Positions 48,050 through 61,976 of a stretch of 64,000 nt of DNA are shown in pieces. The translations under genes were made by a program, and so were the position numbers. How positions within the stretch are numbered: position 1 is the stretch's first letter; every line of letters starts with the position of its first letter. The stretch spans positions 16,455,025 to 16,519,024 of the forward strand of contig NC_060108.1 in NCBI RefSeq assembly GCF_021155765.1, written 5' to 3'. Origin of the DNA: Diprion similis. Lineage: Eukaryota > Arthropoda > Insecta > Hymenoptera > Diprionidae. Under the pieces are notes generated by a model that was not told the DNA's origin, ran no database searches, and saw only the letters and a program-made list of their open reading frames with translations.

Positions 48050-48095
48050 ACTGATATTCACTCTTCGATAAAAAACAAAAAAAAAAAAAAATATA
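48050..48095 (-). promoter_or_regulatory. Candidate core promoter of the carboxypeptidase
   Basis: On the minus strand a TCAGT initiator-like motif (48,054-48,050) lies just upstream of the ATG. A weak TTATAT element lies about 38 bp further upstream, next to a long T-run. This is suggestive only. Confidence 0.3.
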
Positions 48096-51000
48096 ACAAA
48101 AATAACAATAAACAGATCAACTCGCGGATCAGGAGAAACGGTAACGAACTTTGCGTTCAAACTGTACGAAGGTTCCTCGCTTACTGTCTGAAGCTACTCT
48201 TCGCGTTCGTTTCACTGTCCAGTGAAACTCCTGGCGCTCCAAAACTTAACTCCCAACTGTACGTATACAATTACCTGTCGCACAGGTGTGGGTATACGTA
48301 TTCGCGTACACGGTAAGCCTGTGTGTTCTTACTGAAAGCTTACAGGGTATGCAGTCATGTGCAGGGAAGTACAAATCAGGTAGCCAATGGCCGCGGTTCT
48401 TAATCCTGTTTCATGATTTTGATCAATTTTTCATGGGGCTTGTGTCAGTTGAATTAATGACTTTGCAATTCATAACAATTTACTAGCTAGAGAAATTTGT
48501 AAAAAATTTGGTGTGCAAACTAAATGTGTAAAATTTTCTGCAAATATTAATCAATTACGTAATGAGTACAGTAAATTTATGATATAAATAATAATTAATG
48601 TAACAGTCGGTAAATTAAGCTAAAATTTTACACTATTTAACATTTTGATCTAAGTTTGGATCGCGAACTTGAAACCCGTGAACTCTACAATCTGTGAGAA
48701 TTCTCGAAGGGACCCGAAAAGGGTTTTAAACTTCATTGACCCCATCAAAAGCTTAGAATTTTTCATGCAAATTTTTATCTCGAACTTCAAGTTTAAGTCG
48801 AAAGAAGCGAAAAGTAAATTATTGTTAGCTTAATCGGTGTAGCAAATAATTATTTCAATATTTGTATATTTTATTTTATTGACCTTGAATGAAGATTCTG
48901 GTTGTCGAAGCTTGAGTGAAAGCAATGTAATAAATAGGCACGCATAAATGTTGCAAGGTGACCTGCCACATCGCTCATATATATGTATCTTCATTTGTAA
49001 AATACTTTAATGACTTTTTTATTTGGAACTTGAGTCTATAAACTCCATCGACACTGCAGTTGGGCAATGTGTGACTCACTGTAAATACGTCATGGACGTA
49101 GTAGGTCAGTACCGTTTTCCGTTATTCCGGAATATTTCCTCGACTGTTACTGCTTATCTCTAGTACATCAAGATGTAAACGGATTTCGGTAACGGAATGA
49201 CACAGTACGCGACCCGAGCCAAAGTTTCGCAACTCTAAACTTCGGTTAATTAACCTTACGCAAGTAGTTTGTAAGACTCAATTTTGAGTAGTAAAGATGC
49301 GTATTATCTTTGTCCTTAAATTTAGAAAGTAGTACATACAATATTAATAAGATGAAAAATTTTCTTACCGGAATAATTTCATCGTCGCAGATTAATTTAA
49401 TAATTAAGCTATTAAATGTAACATTTATTTATCCTTGACTGTATTTTCATTGTATCGTAGTATCTGAAATACAATGATTAGGTATGCGCACAGCTACGAC
49501 AAATATATTACGCTAATATATTTTATATATATGCATAAGCATCGTAATAAAATTGCGCAATTCGGTGTAGCGCAATGTGTCAACAACCTGCATGAAATTA
49601 GTTAGATTTTAGTTACATTGAAATCGCAAATAATATATTAACAATAGACATAATATTACAATGACTATTGACTATTAGTCTGTTGCATTTTACTTCGAAA
49701 TAGAAACGATTTCCATATGCGCACAATAATCGTATTAACGTATCATGTATCTAGACTGGAATACCAGACATGCCCATCTTTGATCGGCATCACTAACTTA
49801 ACGATAAGCGAATCGTGTAGACACAAATAATTGGCTGAAATTTTAACTAGCACGTGACGTATAATTCGGAGAATTTGGTCCACTTGGAACGAACAAGAAA
49901 AAATCGTTAACTGCGAACCGGTTTTTCGTAATATTCGGTCACCGTTGAACAATAACAATCAGATGACACTTCTGACCTCAGAAATAATGTTTATTTTTTC
50001 GCGGTTTCGTTTAGATGCTTCTATAAAAATCCATTCATTTTTATTCATTTTCAAATTTTGTACCAACGCATTATCCGCTGGGCGATTAACTTTTACGCTA
50101 TACACATAGAATGGCTTGTAACAAAACCAAGAAAAAAAAAAGAGAAAAAAATTATTGTACTATAATATTGTCCTTATTATATGTATAACGTATTCAGATA
50201 TATAGTAATTGACTGCGTGTGCATTATTCGAGTACCATTATTAATTTCGAAAATAACGGTAACATTCGTGACGATAATGGCAGTTATATATACGTAGTAA
50301 TTATCGCTTCGTGCATCAATTCACTGTCGTGGCAAGAACTACAGACTATAATACAATAACCCATCCCTTCTCTAGTGTGATGTTATTACAAAGTTTTTTT
50401 GTTTTTAGTTATCGTATGCGTTATACTATAATATCGTTAATTACTACTCAGGTTCGACAGTATGTAGTATTTGTTATGTTAGATCTGATTTATTACACGT
50501 ACATTAATATGTATATATATCCATGTAAGGATAACTTCTAAAGAATCTATTTTAGATATAATTAGATATATTTTTATATATATTTTATCATTTTTATAAT
50601 ATATTTACATTGATTTAATTATATACTTTTTATACGTACTTCTAAATAATATCTCTATGTATAAATTTTAGTTGTCTATGTATATCATTTTTGAATATTA
50701 TTCAATCTGATCGTATTTCTTCGTTTACAACATGCATTTCCTAGGTGGTCTAAGGGTTGATATTTATCTGTGTAAATTTTATTGTTATATTTGATGATTT
50801 TTGTTTCAATTATGAACTTTCTTTTTACCTTGTCTTAGTTTAGGCATCACTTGTTAATCTCTGCCACATGATGCTGAATATTATATCGCCGCCATTATAC
50901 TAATAACGTGACGTGACGATCAGTTAATAACCATTTAATTAATTATACCGTATTCCTAACGTCTACAACTCTATAATTATAATATCTACGTATATAATGT

Positions 51001-51686
51001 AATATGTATTTTCAATATTTTTGACATTCGATTTAACTTATTAAGGCTAACCAGTTTCAATACTGGCAATTGTACAACACAATTGAATTAACGAAGCCGA
51101 CGAAGTTCACCTATGCAATTCAGGGTTTCATCGCTATTTCATTGTTTTTATTTATTTCTTTTCAATCCGCGTTGCGTTTCTTGTTATCTCCTTTTCAGAA
51201 TTTGTCTCGGCTATCTCAATCCGTGGATAATTTATATACGCGTACCTACAGCGTATAATTTCTTTGCTGATTTTTCTCACATTTGACTTATTTCTATCGG
51301 CATGAATGTTCCTCGTCGTTTCACTATATATTACAGCAACTGTTTTACAGTGTGCGATACGTAAATTCTATATAGGTACGATATCCTATTCCTATTCATA
51401 AGAAAAGGCCTCTGATTGAAGTGAAATAATAATGATGATGATAATAATAATAATAAATCGGTAATAATATAATTATTTCGACGATAATAATCTATGCAAT
51501 ATATAGCGCATACTATGTATACCGTTACAATATCTTAATTCCTTCCTGTTTTTATTTTTTCACCGCATAGCTGATTGCTTTCCTACTAATTGTAAATTCA
51601 TGCCGGGTTTTCATCACTCAACACATCTCAACGCCCACCGGATTCCATCACAGGTATTGCATATCATATGCTTTTGTAGAAAAGTT
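48096..51686. other. AT-rich intergenic region, probably including the tensin 3' untranslated region
   Basis: No coding frame is supported. The right part lies directly downstream of the tensin stop codon, and plus-strand TTTATT motifs (minus-strand AATAAA) occur at several places. A long 3' untranslated region is therefore possible, but its end cannot be placed. A 20-bp perfect inverted repeat is present at 48,209-48,228. Confidence 0.5.
51425..51456. repeat. Trinucleotide microsatellite (AAT/ATG)
   Basis: Short ATAATAATGATGATG-type repeat just downstream of the tensin stop codon. Confidence 0.7.
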
Positions 51687-54600
51687 TCAAACGATGTTTG
51701 CTTTCACCTGAGCATTTCCCATCATCACTTTGTTCACGAAGTTGACTATCGCTGTCGCGGGCTGTTGTTCTGGTTCAAGTTCGGCGAACACGTGACACTG
51801 GTTGTCTGATTTATGGGCCGTTTTTCGAGCCACGAACCCGAAACACCGACTGGAAAATATAATTATTGCTCATAAATCACTCGTGTTTCTGTAAATTTTT
51901 TTATAAATCACGTACATGCTGTATGTGTTATTAATATAAAATATAGTCGTGTAATAACGGGTTTACGAAGAGAACTCGTTTTTGTAAGTTACTATGTCAA
52001 TCTTGTTTTCTTTTCTTTTTTCACTTTCTTCAAAACTTTTTCAATTTTTTATTCACTCTGAAGCCTAACGTTTCCCACAGCGTTACATGCATATATTTTA
52101 TTTTATTATTGAGTTCTTTCAATTACGTTGTTAATCATCATCGATAGATAGAATAGTGATCGCGTTCATGTTAAGTGAAACAAACAACTTTGCTGTACGG
52201 TAGTAGCTGCTCATCACAACGTATGCTCGACATTATTTATTATACCAGGTCACTCTGCAGCCGGACAAACTCGTGTTACTGGTTTAGTTTATAACAAATG
52301 TCTGAGATTAGAAGCGTACAGTTGACAGCCAAAGAATCTAAAGAACATAATAAAGAATGCCTGAAAAACGTCGAAATTATCAAAACCGACTATCAAGCGT
52401 CGGCCAAGCTTCTCTGAGATTAGTTTTGCTGTACGAGTAACCGGTTGACAAAATTTCATGGAACGTTTTGAAGCATATTTCCAAATAGGATAAGACTGTA
52501 ATTTATCGACAATTTTTTTGTTTCGGAACTATATAACGAATTCCCATAAATATTCACTGAAATAGGAATAATAATATATAAATCAAACTTACTGAGAGGT
52601 TTGGCTCTGGCTGTTTTCGGCTACGAAGTTCCAGGTTCGTTCGTCGACGTCGAGACCGCAGTAGCTAATGTTATTTGTCGGATAATGTCTCCTGAAGAAT
52701 AGTTTACGGGCGTTATCCGTCAGGGTGATACCCTGAGCTGATACCTTGAAGTGGACTACAGTCGCCGTGGGTAATGGTCGCTGTTCGAAAAGTGTCGTGA
52801 CAGTTTTTCTGATCGCTTGTGGCCCCGTCAAAGATTCAGTATCGATTGTGAAGAGGTAGAGCACGTTGCAGGCTGAAACGATTCGGTTATCCCTTATGTT
52901 TTGCAGATTATACCGAAATATTAGAGGGTTTTTTCGTGTAGAAGAAACAAATTTGAAATTTGGGGAAAAAAATCAGCAACTATGTTACATAGTTCCTTCA
53001 TAGAAGCTCTATGGTCTGAGGCGTATAGGCCGTTAAAGAACTATTAACATATAAAAGTGACCTAGATCTAAGAAAATTTCTAGCACAGTATACCGACATA
53101 AAAGGAAACTAAAAGCTCGATTCAATAAATTACGGTGCTAATACATATGTTTGAATTAAATTTTCGAAGAATTCATAACTGTGAAAAATAAAATTTTGTG
53201 GTATATTCTCAGCTATGAGAAAACTGGTATTTCCGTTATATGGCCCAGTGAATTCATTATTAATATTATTTTTACCGTAATCAATGTACGAATATAATTT
53301 ACGTATACAAGACGTACAAGAAAATCAAATGGTTAAGAATCAGTAAAAACACATTTATCACATCACTCGATGAACAAGAATTTGACCTAATAATTTCTCA
53401 TTCGAATACTTGTAAAATGTTTCTTCGAAGAATGTGAACGGATTTTGCATTATACATTTTTGAGTATTGCTGACAATATGAACGTATAATTTTTGCGTAC
53501 AAATTCGAAGAAGTAGCAGGCGTTACAGAGAGAGCAATAATTGTATGAAAAAACGATTTCAAAAATTTAAACTCAACACGGAAAAAGACTCACCCGCCCC
53601 CTGAGCAAGTAGTTGCTGAGCGCTGCTCGTTCCCGGGGAGTCAAGGGCTCTGGCGGCGGCTTCCGGTTCGGGAAGAAGCAGCTGGCAAGGCAAAGCCATG
53701 GCCATTAAGCTGTGCTGATAAACGAGGGCCGACAGCGAGCTGAAGACCGGTTCGTTAGCGCATCCCTTTAGACGAACGCCTCTCGATGTTGGTTCGATGA
53801 GAAAATGCCTCACTAATTCACTCGCCGGATCTCGAGGGCTGCTCGGAGCTCCAGGAGGCGGCGTCGCCACCTTAAGGGCGAGCCCAAAGGCGCCGGGGAA
53901 GGAGTTGCTGTCACGGACAACGAACATCCCCGGAGTGGCGTCCTTCAGCATCGCGATGGCTGGAGGGGATGGAATTTAAGAAAATGTTTAAAAACGGGGT
54001 TGAACATCAAACAAGTCTCGATTATTGAAAGACCATTTTGTCCCATCGATAATTACCTTGTTCTCTAGAAATATTCGGCTTGTACCAAATCCGGCTTGTG
54101 TCTCTGACGAACTTGACATTGGCGTCCGCAACTTCCTGGGGTTCTGTGTTTGAGTGAACGCTCGATCTTCTGGAGCCGTAGTTATAGACCTTAGGCGATG
54201 ACTGACCGCCGCTGTTTATCGACGAGTATGATATGGCACTCTGGAAAAGAAGTTCGGTAAAATGAAAGTTGGAATTTGGTCTGCATTCTCGTTTAATTTA
54301 TTGTTAGATCAAATTTTTATCTCTACCGTAGTTACCTTGGGACTCTGGGCGAATTCTATCTGCGTCGGTGTGCCGGGGCTTTGACTATTTATCGTCATTT
54401 GAGACTGACTGGCGTACTCTCCTCCGGGAGAGACAGGTCGATCCTTGCTGAAAATTTACGTATGTCGTATGTATATTTATGCCCCAGACGTTATGAGTTT
54501 ACGGTCAGCGTTATTTTGCTCGTTTTTAATTGCAGATCAATGGTGCAGCACTCAGGTGTGAGTCATTCCGTGAATATTACACAATAAAACCACATATAAG

Positions 54601-57600
54601 GTGCATGACAGTGTACGTAGGTATATTTATATTGGTATTAGGTATATATGGAATAACGTACGCTCTCAATCGTGCAGCGATAAAAGTGATGAAATTAAAT
54701 ACACGCCGATCAAAAATTATCAATCAAGAAAATCTTCTGTGCTTCTGTCAAAGGGATTCTGTCGTCATTTACCGGTGATTGCACATGACGATGAATTATC
54801 AAAGAATGAATCCGTGTTAAAAATAAAGAACACCGAATCCCCTTAATCAAACTGCACTGGAGTAAAAATTTTTTTTAACAGAGTATCGAAAAATTCATTG
54901 TTTATTCACAAGATGCAAAGCTGAAAGACAAACGTTAGCCAAGACAAATCTGTATATTGTATAATATATTATAATAATCTGTAAAAAAAAGCGAGAAAGA
55001 TTGATGTCAGTAAATTTTGCAAAGGGTGATGATTATACGTCATTATTTGATGCCATAAATTTGAATTAATGAATTAATGCAGCATATTTTTTAATAGATA
55101 TTTCTGTATCAAAATCTATCGCCTGAAGCCTGATTCAGGAAATATTGCTAATGTAAGTGAATATTCTCTATAAATAATTAACGATACAATTTTCTTTTCG
55201 GTTGAATTTTTTCCCCTTTAATTCCATACCAGTGCATAATGATCGAACAAGATTTTGATTCAGATTGCCGGTCGATCGATCGAGTTAAAATACAGTGCTG
55301 GCGGTGTAACATTAGATTATGTTAGTAATACAAGAAACAAACTGTGATACAAACTCGAAACAATAAAAATAAAACCGTGAACAATTATTGATACAAAATC
55401 ATGGCCAGACATAGAAAACTGGTGCTTGTGAAATTTGCCGAGCAAAAAATGAGAGAGATAGAGGGAGACAGTGAGACAGAAAGAGAAAGAGGGAGAGTCA
55501 GAGAAATAGAAAAATATAGGGGAGATACAGAGTTGAGAATTTGCAATAATATACGGTGATCGAAGCTGTCTCCCCTGTATTATCTCTGCGTACTGTGTAT
55601 TTTAAATTTACCTATAGTCGAACGACGCCGACTGGTTAGTGAGCGGCCATCGTTTGTTATTCGTTTGCTTTAGCGATCCGCTTGCTGGGAAACTCAAACG
55701 TCTAAAATCACCAAGATAATCCATTGTCTCTCGTCATTTCCTCAATAAAAATTCTCAACTTAAATGACTAGAGCACGACTTTCAAGATGTTAATTATTCT
55801 CATTACCACTCGCATCGGTGTCATTCTAATATATTCAAAAAAATAAATAAATGAGCAAATAAATGCTGCAAAATTTTTTTAAAAACAAATAAATAACTCT
55901 ATAATAACAGATGTTGCCTCGCAGGTGTAAGATTGAAAAATACAATATTCATCTGACAAGTTTAAGAATCTGGGATAAAAACAGTAATTTCTCTTACCGC
56001 TGGGTTGTCGGACTCTTGGGAGGCAATCCCGTCTCTCTGGATATTTCTCTTCTTTCCTCAGCCGTGAATACACGCTCAGTTGTGTAATTTCCATAGTTGC
56101 CATTCCCGTTATAATGTCGAGTGTCTTCCGGGCCGTTATTGTTGGCACTGTTGTTGTCGTTGTTGTTGTTGTTTTTGTTGTTTTTGTTGTTGATGTTAAT
56201 GTTGTTGTTTATCGCGTTGTTCACGCTGTTCGAAGTAGCGTAAATTCTGTCGCTGGCGAATGTTACCGTCGGCGAGGCATTGTTGACGTACGGTGTTCGC
56301 GGGTGAACCGGAAACGCTGGGGTTTGCGGCCGCGACGCTGTACTTCCTGCTCCCGCACCTCCTGCTGGGCTGATGCTCCTCTCCGTCCACGATGATACCG
56401 AGTCATTGTGGGACTGAGAAATTGCAAAAACGACACAGGATTAGCTGAAAGTTCGAAGGATTTTACGCGGCGTTTAGACTATCGGGAGTTTTCAGTGAAA
56501 CTGAGCGTTCAACGCCAGCAGATAAGCAACCGGACCTACGTTTTGCACGGATATGTAATGAAGCCGTGGTTTGGGTTGCCTATCTGCTGGCGTTGCACGC
56601 TCAGTTTCACCGAAAACTCTCGGCTAGATTCGAATCTTAAGTTTATTCAAAGAGCCATTATTAATGCGTGGTGAGTGACTCTATCGCGTGTACTGGAATA
56701 TCAATATTTTACTTCTAATTCCGTAAAGATTGTTCTCTCAGGACAAAATTTCGAGAAAATTGTATAATTTATTATTCGTGTAACAATTGGCATAAAATGT
56801 ACTGTGTATGTATAAGAAAGAGAAGCACGCGACGAAACTATTAGAAAGACCTCGGTTTTAGAGAAAAAAGGAAACATCCATTTACCGAATCAATGAATGA
56901 TCGATGATTTGATGCAGAGGTAAACTATCCGCAGTTTATACTATACAGGCTAAATAACATACGTATATGCTGAAAATGCTACCCACCTCTAGTTGCGTTT
57001 AAGGTGAGAATTGATTATGAAAAAAAGATCATAATTATTAGGTAAGAAGAAAAAGAGAGCCACAAAGATAACAAAGAAACAAAAAAAAAATAAAAAAAAA
57101 ACACAAAAATAAAAACCAAAAAACTGCGTTAAGAATAAGCTGAAAAATGCAAAGCTTTATCTAGCAACAAACCTGCCATGCTTTTGGCGACTGGTTAGGG
57201 GAACTGTTAGTTGTGTTTGTTGATGTGGCGCGGATATGCAGTTCGTTCTTATTAGTAGATGAGGTGGTTCTGACGTTCGATATTTCCGCCAATGACTGAA
57301 ATAGGCTCACGAGCGGATCTGACGTCGCGTTATCGGCCCTGTTGGCGTTGGAATTTGAATTTGTAGTTCCGCCTCCCGAGTTCTGGGCCGGTTGGTCATC
57401 GACGGTTTGCAGCAGGCCCGACTCCTGAGAACCGGGCCCCGAGTTGTTTACTGAGTGCAATTTGCTCGAGGAGTAGACGAAGTTGCTTCTTGACTCGTTG
57501 GGCCGGACTTGATACAAGGAATTTTCGTTCAGCGCCAAAGTGCGGTGGTGCTGATTAAGCAGAGATTCTGTCCTCGCGTAGCTATCGCTTCGCGATTCCG

Positions 57601-60600
57601 GCTGCGGCGGTGAATGCCGTTGATTTTCACCGTTCGCTTGTTGTTGCAGCTGCTGATGCTGATAATGGCGGCTCAACGTTTGCTGGAAGGCATATCCTAA
57701 GGGAGCAGCTGCGAGAGCTGATCTTGGGGACATCGGGGGACTCTGTAACGCGCAAGCGAATTTTCTATGGTTCATAGCCGGCATGCAGCTGCAGGGATCC
57801 GTGCAATACGTCTTATGTTTACAGTTACACGTCTTCGATTTTTTTTTTTAGCAACCTCATTTTTTCTTTTACCCTTTTCAATAAAAACGCCTTACTCAGG
57901 GACTCAGATATACTTTAGGTACGTACAATAAACAATGTCTTAATGTTTTTTAACTTTACATCAACGAATCTTCACGTTTTCGAATATCTCTCGGAATCGG
58001 CTAGATGAAAAAAATTGAAACTTACAAGACTTTTTTAACCAAATGATGGGCATAAAAAACTGCCATATCTCGTTTGATTTGAACCTCCGGTTCTACCAGA
58101 AATAAATCGATTTATAATGTTTTACCAACAAAACTATACATCCGAAAGAACTCCGACATTTCTAAAATCGTTGAAAAGTATTCTATTTTTGTTATCAAAG
58201 TCTCCCTTCCAGACTATTGTTATTATTATTTGACAAAAGGTCTTTTTCAATTGAATTCAACTGTATATTAAATCAGTTTCGTTTTTCATGCTTCATTATT
58301 CCGATTAGACGGACTGAATCGCGAAATTCTAAACGAACAGTCTGGGCGACAAGAACTTGGAACTTGCGTCCCACGAAAAATATCTTCATGACTGGCGAAC
58401 CTTGTAATCGATACATATTTGGAGGATAAAATATGCAACACTAGAAGGGTGTGCCTATCGCTAAAAATGGACATTACAACTTCTATTATTCCTACCTATA
58501 ATACGTATATAATATAACGTATGTAAGTGGGTTGAGTTAATCGAAGCTGTAGCGTATAATAAACTATTCTACGCATAATAGTAACAACAGTAATATTAAA
58601 TCATTGCATGACATTGTTTATAAGAGCTAGCAGCCATCTAAACGCTATTTAATAGTGATATGAATAAAGCTCAATCTATTAGTGCTCATTATGGTATATA
58701 TATATTAAATATACCTATATATAATAATAACAATAAAATAGAAAGACGAAAAGGAAATACTTGGGAATTATATCGATATTAAATTCGTTGTTATCGTAAT
58801 CAGTCATTCAGTTTCTGTGCAATTTCTCCTCTCACCTGAGTCTCGCTGTTCTTCCTTAATTCGTATCCACGCTTAACTCCGACGAACGGACGCTCGTTGA
58901 AACTTTCCGCACGCGGCCGACCGCCAATCAGGGTACCGTTGTTGTACTTACGGCTGCTCGACCTTTGCGGAAGCAGCGGACTAGCCGGTGCCGAGGTGTA
59001 AGTTGCGGATCGTACCTGCGGCTGAAATGAAATTATTTAATCGGTAAATATTTATTCAAGGGTCGAGTTTGTCTCTCGAATCTTGTCGGCTCACCTGCGT
59101 CGAGTAATTTATCGTCCAGGTATCGTCGTCGCCGTCAAGAACCGCCGAATCGCTGGCGTATCCGTCCTGCCGGACTCTTCCTCGTTGCACGGTCCTCAGC
59201 TCGCCGATAACCCTGTTCCCAGATTCCTGGCGCCACTGTTTACTCGGGCTTCTCTCGTCCCTTCGAGCAGCAAGTTTTAGCTGCTGTTGTCTCAGCCACG
59301 ACAATCTGTGTCGAACAAGTGGAAGAATAAAAATCGTTGTAAAAACGAAAGCGATCGAACGAAGAGGAAACGAGCAGGCAAGAGAAATGATCGGGAGGAT
59401 GGGCCCGATGGAATGATCGATAAAGAATAGCGCGAGCCACTCTCTCGGCTTTATAATAAGATGTATAGGAGTAATTATCTATTGATTGACGAGGTCGTCT
59501 CGGGCCATCGCCTCGAAGCAATGGACCATGTAGCTCCTTAATGTCGAAGCTTGCGTCATTCCCGTGCAAAGGTCTTTTAAGGTGGCCTCGAGTTGTTAAG
59601 AGTCGCGAGACAGTTTCGTTGGCAGATGAAAAAACTCGCCTAACGTCAAATCTCGTTGCTGCGATATCAAGATTTTGGCAAATTCTTGGCTGACTTTCAA
59701 CTACGTAAAATTAAATTGACAAATTTATTACACGCTAATTATTAAGCTCGTTAATATGGAACAGTATAGTATCAACGCGGAGACGTGATTTTATACCGCT
59801 GACGTAATTTATCTCAAGTTTCTCATGGAGAGAGGAAGAGAGAAGTGTAGTAGAGAAAATAATCGGGATAGCTGTCGAGACTGACGACGCGGCGATAACC
59901 GAGCAATTAGAGGAACTCGGATAATTATCACGTTACAGAACGAAGACTCAATGAATCGGAAGACGGCGTATTAGACTCGCGTATTTAGGCCAAATTATGT
60001 AAATTGGAGTCTTAGTTTATCAGGTTGTAATTACACCGAAGGGTGAAAATCCGACCGGATATTCCAACGAATGAAAAACAGTTTCGTTCATAAGTTCTAT
60101 TCCTATCTAGAGAGAACAAGACAGTCATAATTGTGATTAATCTTATCAGCAGATTTGAGGCGATTTAAGTTTTGTGCTAGAATGGATAACTCATTCAGGT
60201 ATTAAGTATATCTGAAACTCACATTTCATACTTTCGCGCACGTTCTATTACGTTTTTTCAACTTTCAACCTACTTTTCGATCCACTTTTTTATTCTCTAA
60301 TAATTCCAGCTGCTTTCGATTACACCTAATCTGTGCCTACAGATTCGGATTCGCGCATGATTAAATCGACGAATAAACCGCAGGTAAATACCATTTAGAG
60401 GGGTATAGATATCGTGCTGAAATTGCAGAAGCGGATCGCAAATCGTGTAGGTAAATAAAGCAGCAAGCTGCGCGTTTGAATAGTGATAAGCGATCGCGTA
60501 TGGATGCAGTATAGCTGTGCAGATTTTAGCATACACATAGGAGTAATTATCACCACTACACATACCATGTAGCTAATATTTCATAATAATTACTAGTATC

Positions 60601-61976
60601 GGGGTAAGCTGTTATTTATGCAATATTGGGCGTGTATAACGGGTGCTTCAATGGTGTGGGAGGAGGTTCGCTGTCCTCTGAGAAAATGAATAGGTATGTA
60701 TACTCGTATATATGTTATATACATATATGTATATGAGGTATTGGTGGTACAGTAGATTATAATACCCACACGGTGTACCGAGAATGCGGTACAGTTGCAA
60801 CTACGCGAATCGGAGTACTGGAGTCGTGCCATTCCTTGGACTCATGGGACAAAGCATGACCCACACCATGGCGCGTAGCCCATACCGGTTCACGGCTTGC
60901 CACCGTCAAAACTCTTCGGGATAGCTAAGCTCCGCGATCTCCAACGTAACTACTTTTATGGTGCATTGACGTGATAGTTAGCTTCGAGTACGAGCACGAG
61001 CGTGGTAACAATTTCAATATACCTACAAGCCAAGGAATCCAGTTTCTTTACTTATTTTTAGTTTCAACTGATATACACGTGGTCGAGTCTTTGTGTATTT
61101 TTCCAAAATCCTCAGGATCCGAATCTTAATTTCTAAATCGCGAGTACACCAGTGCCAAATCGTCGAATTTGAATCAGTTGCGAATTTCGTGCTAAAAAAT
61201 CATCGTTTGGTTTTCGCAAAAAAAAAAAATATATATATATATATCGCAACGGCAACTATCATCGTTTTATTTCGTTACGTTTCTTTCGTTTTACACTCCT
61301 TATTCCACGAATGTTATTCAATTATTTATCGCATGACAGGGTCTGATACTTATCCATAAACTGGTTGCATACATAATTCACGTACTTACTGCTACGAACA
61401 CTTTCGTTATGAAAGTCGATGAGGAGCTAAAGTTTATTCACTTACGAGATATTGTTTAAGTAATTAATTTAATCGCGGTTAGTGTAGGGCAATTCATATA
61501 AATCTAGGCGTATTATATACATAATGATACTGAGAAAATAGTCGTATATTCTTCGTTATCATTTGCAGGTTTACATTTCTATTTATAACTTGATTCTCTG
61601 TACATAAAAGTGACTCGCTGTATGAAATATACATACTGTGCAAATTACGCAATACATATAATAAACAATGATTCCACGTGTCGCAAGTTGTATCAATTTC
61701 AATATAAAACCGTGGTAACAATTCTGCCCATTAATATTACCCGCGATAATTACACTATTTTTCTCTCTCATGCCGACCTAACTGACCTCAAGTTCATCAA
61801 CGCAAATTCGCATTCAGTTTAGTCCACAAACGAGAATTTGAAAAACCGCCAGTAAAGAAATATAATAATAATAATGATAAAAACGTGTAGGTAAATTATA
61901 ATTTTTTGCGGTAAACTCACGTTATGTCATTAATTTTAATCTCGCTGATGACAATTTCAGCGACCGCCTTATCCGC
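51687..61976 (-). CDS. by: Tensin (blistery-like), C-terminal part with SH2 and PTB domains, 5' end not found
   Basis: Exons: 61,976-61,921, 59,305-59,095, 59,021-58,836, 57,742-57,173, 56,413-55,998, 55,701-55,612, 54,447-54,336, 54,240-54,057, 53,959-53,594, 52,872-52,593 and 51,849-51,687. The phases join without conflict and give 877 codons plus stop. Low-complexity Ser/Pro/Gln/Asn-rich sequence, including an Asn-rich run near 56,150-56,220, precedes the SH2 domain. The SH2 begins [19 protein letters not shown] (about residue 591) and contains the phosphotyrosine-binding FVVRDS. The PTB domain spans about 731-870, from [15 protein letters not shown] through FGFVARK and [11 protein letters not shown] to [10 protein letters not shown]. 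Tensins link integrin tails (PTB) and phosphotyrosine proteins (SH2) to actin at adhesion sites. I could not find a start codon exon, so the N terminus (and whether a PTEN-like domain exists) is unresolved. The 57,742 acceptor is the least certain splice site. Confidence 0.88.
56475..56627. repeat. Long inverted repeat (hairpin) in a tensin intron
   Basis: The left arm at about 56,475-56,531 and the right arm at about 56,574-56,627 are reverse complements over roughly 55 bp with only a few mismatches. Both contain GTGAAACTGAGCGT and CAACGCCAGCAGATA. The loop is about 42 bp. It lies 60 bp upstream of the exon that starts at 56,413. Candidate origins are a small foldback transposon or a microRNA-like hairpin. 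Confidence 0.9.
59306..61920 (-). other. Large tensin intron
   Basis: This 2.6-kb interval separates the 56-nt exon from the next tensin exon. I see no further exon with convincing splice sites and no recognised element. It holds short AT-rich microsatellite tracts such as the one near 61,228-61,243. Confidence 0.55.

Noticed and set aside
47830-48051. Continuation of the first carboxypeptidase exon to the in-frame stop at 47,830
   Set aside because: A donor at 47,845 and an acceptor at 47,746 join in the matching phase to the activation-peptide exon, so the tail after residue 63 is intronic.
54530-54846. Two overlapping plus-strand ORFs of about 80 codons
   Set aside because: They are intronic to tensin, overlap each other, and show no family features.
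56196-56395. Minus-strand frame [13 protein letters not shown] as the tensin coding frame
   Set aside because: The alternative frame ([12 protein letters not shown] onward) keeps both splice phases and runs into [17 protein letters not shown], so it is the real one.
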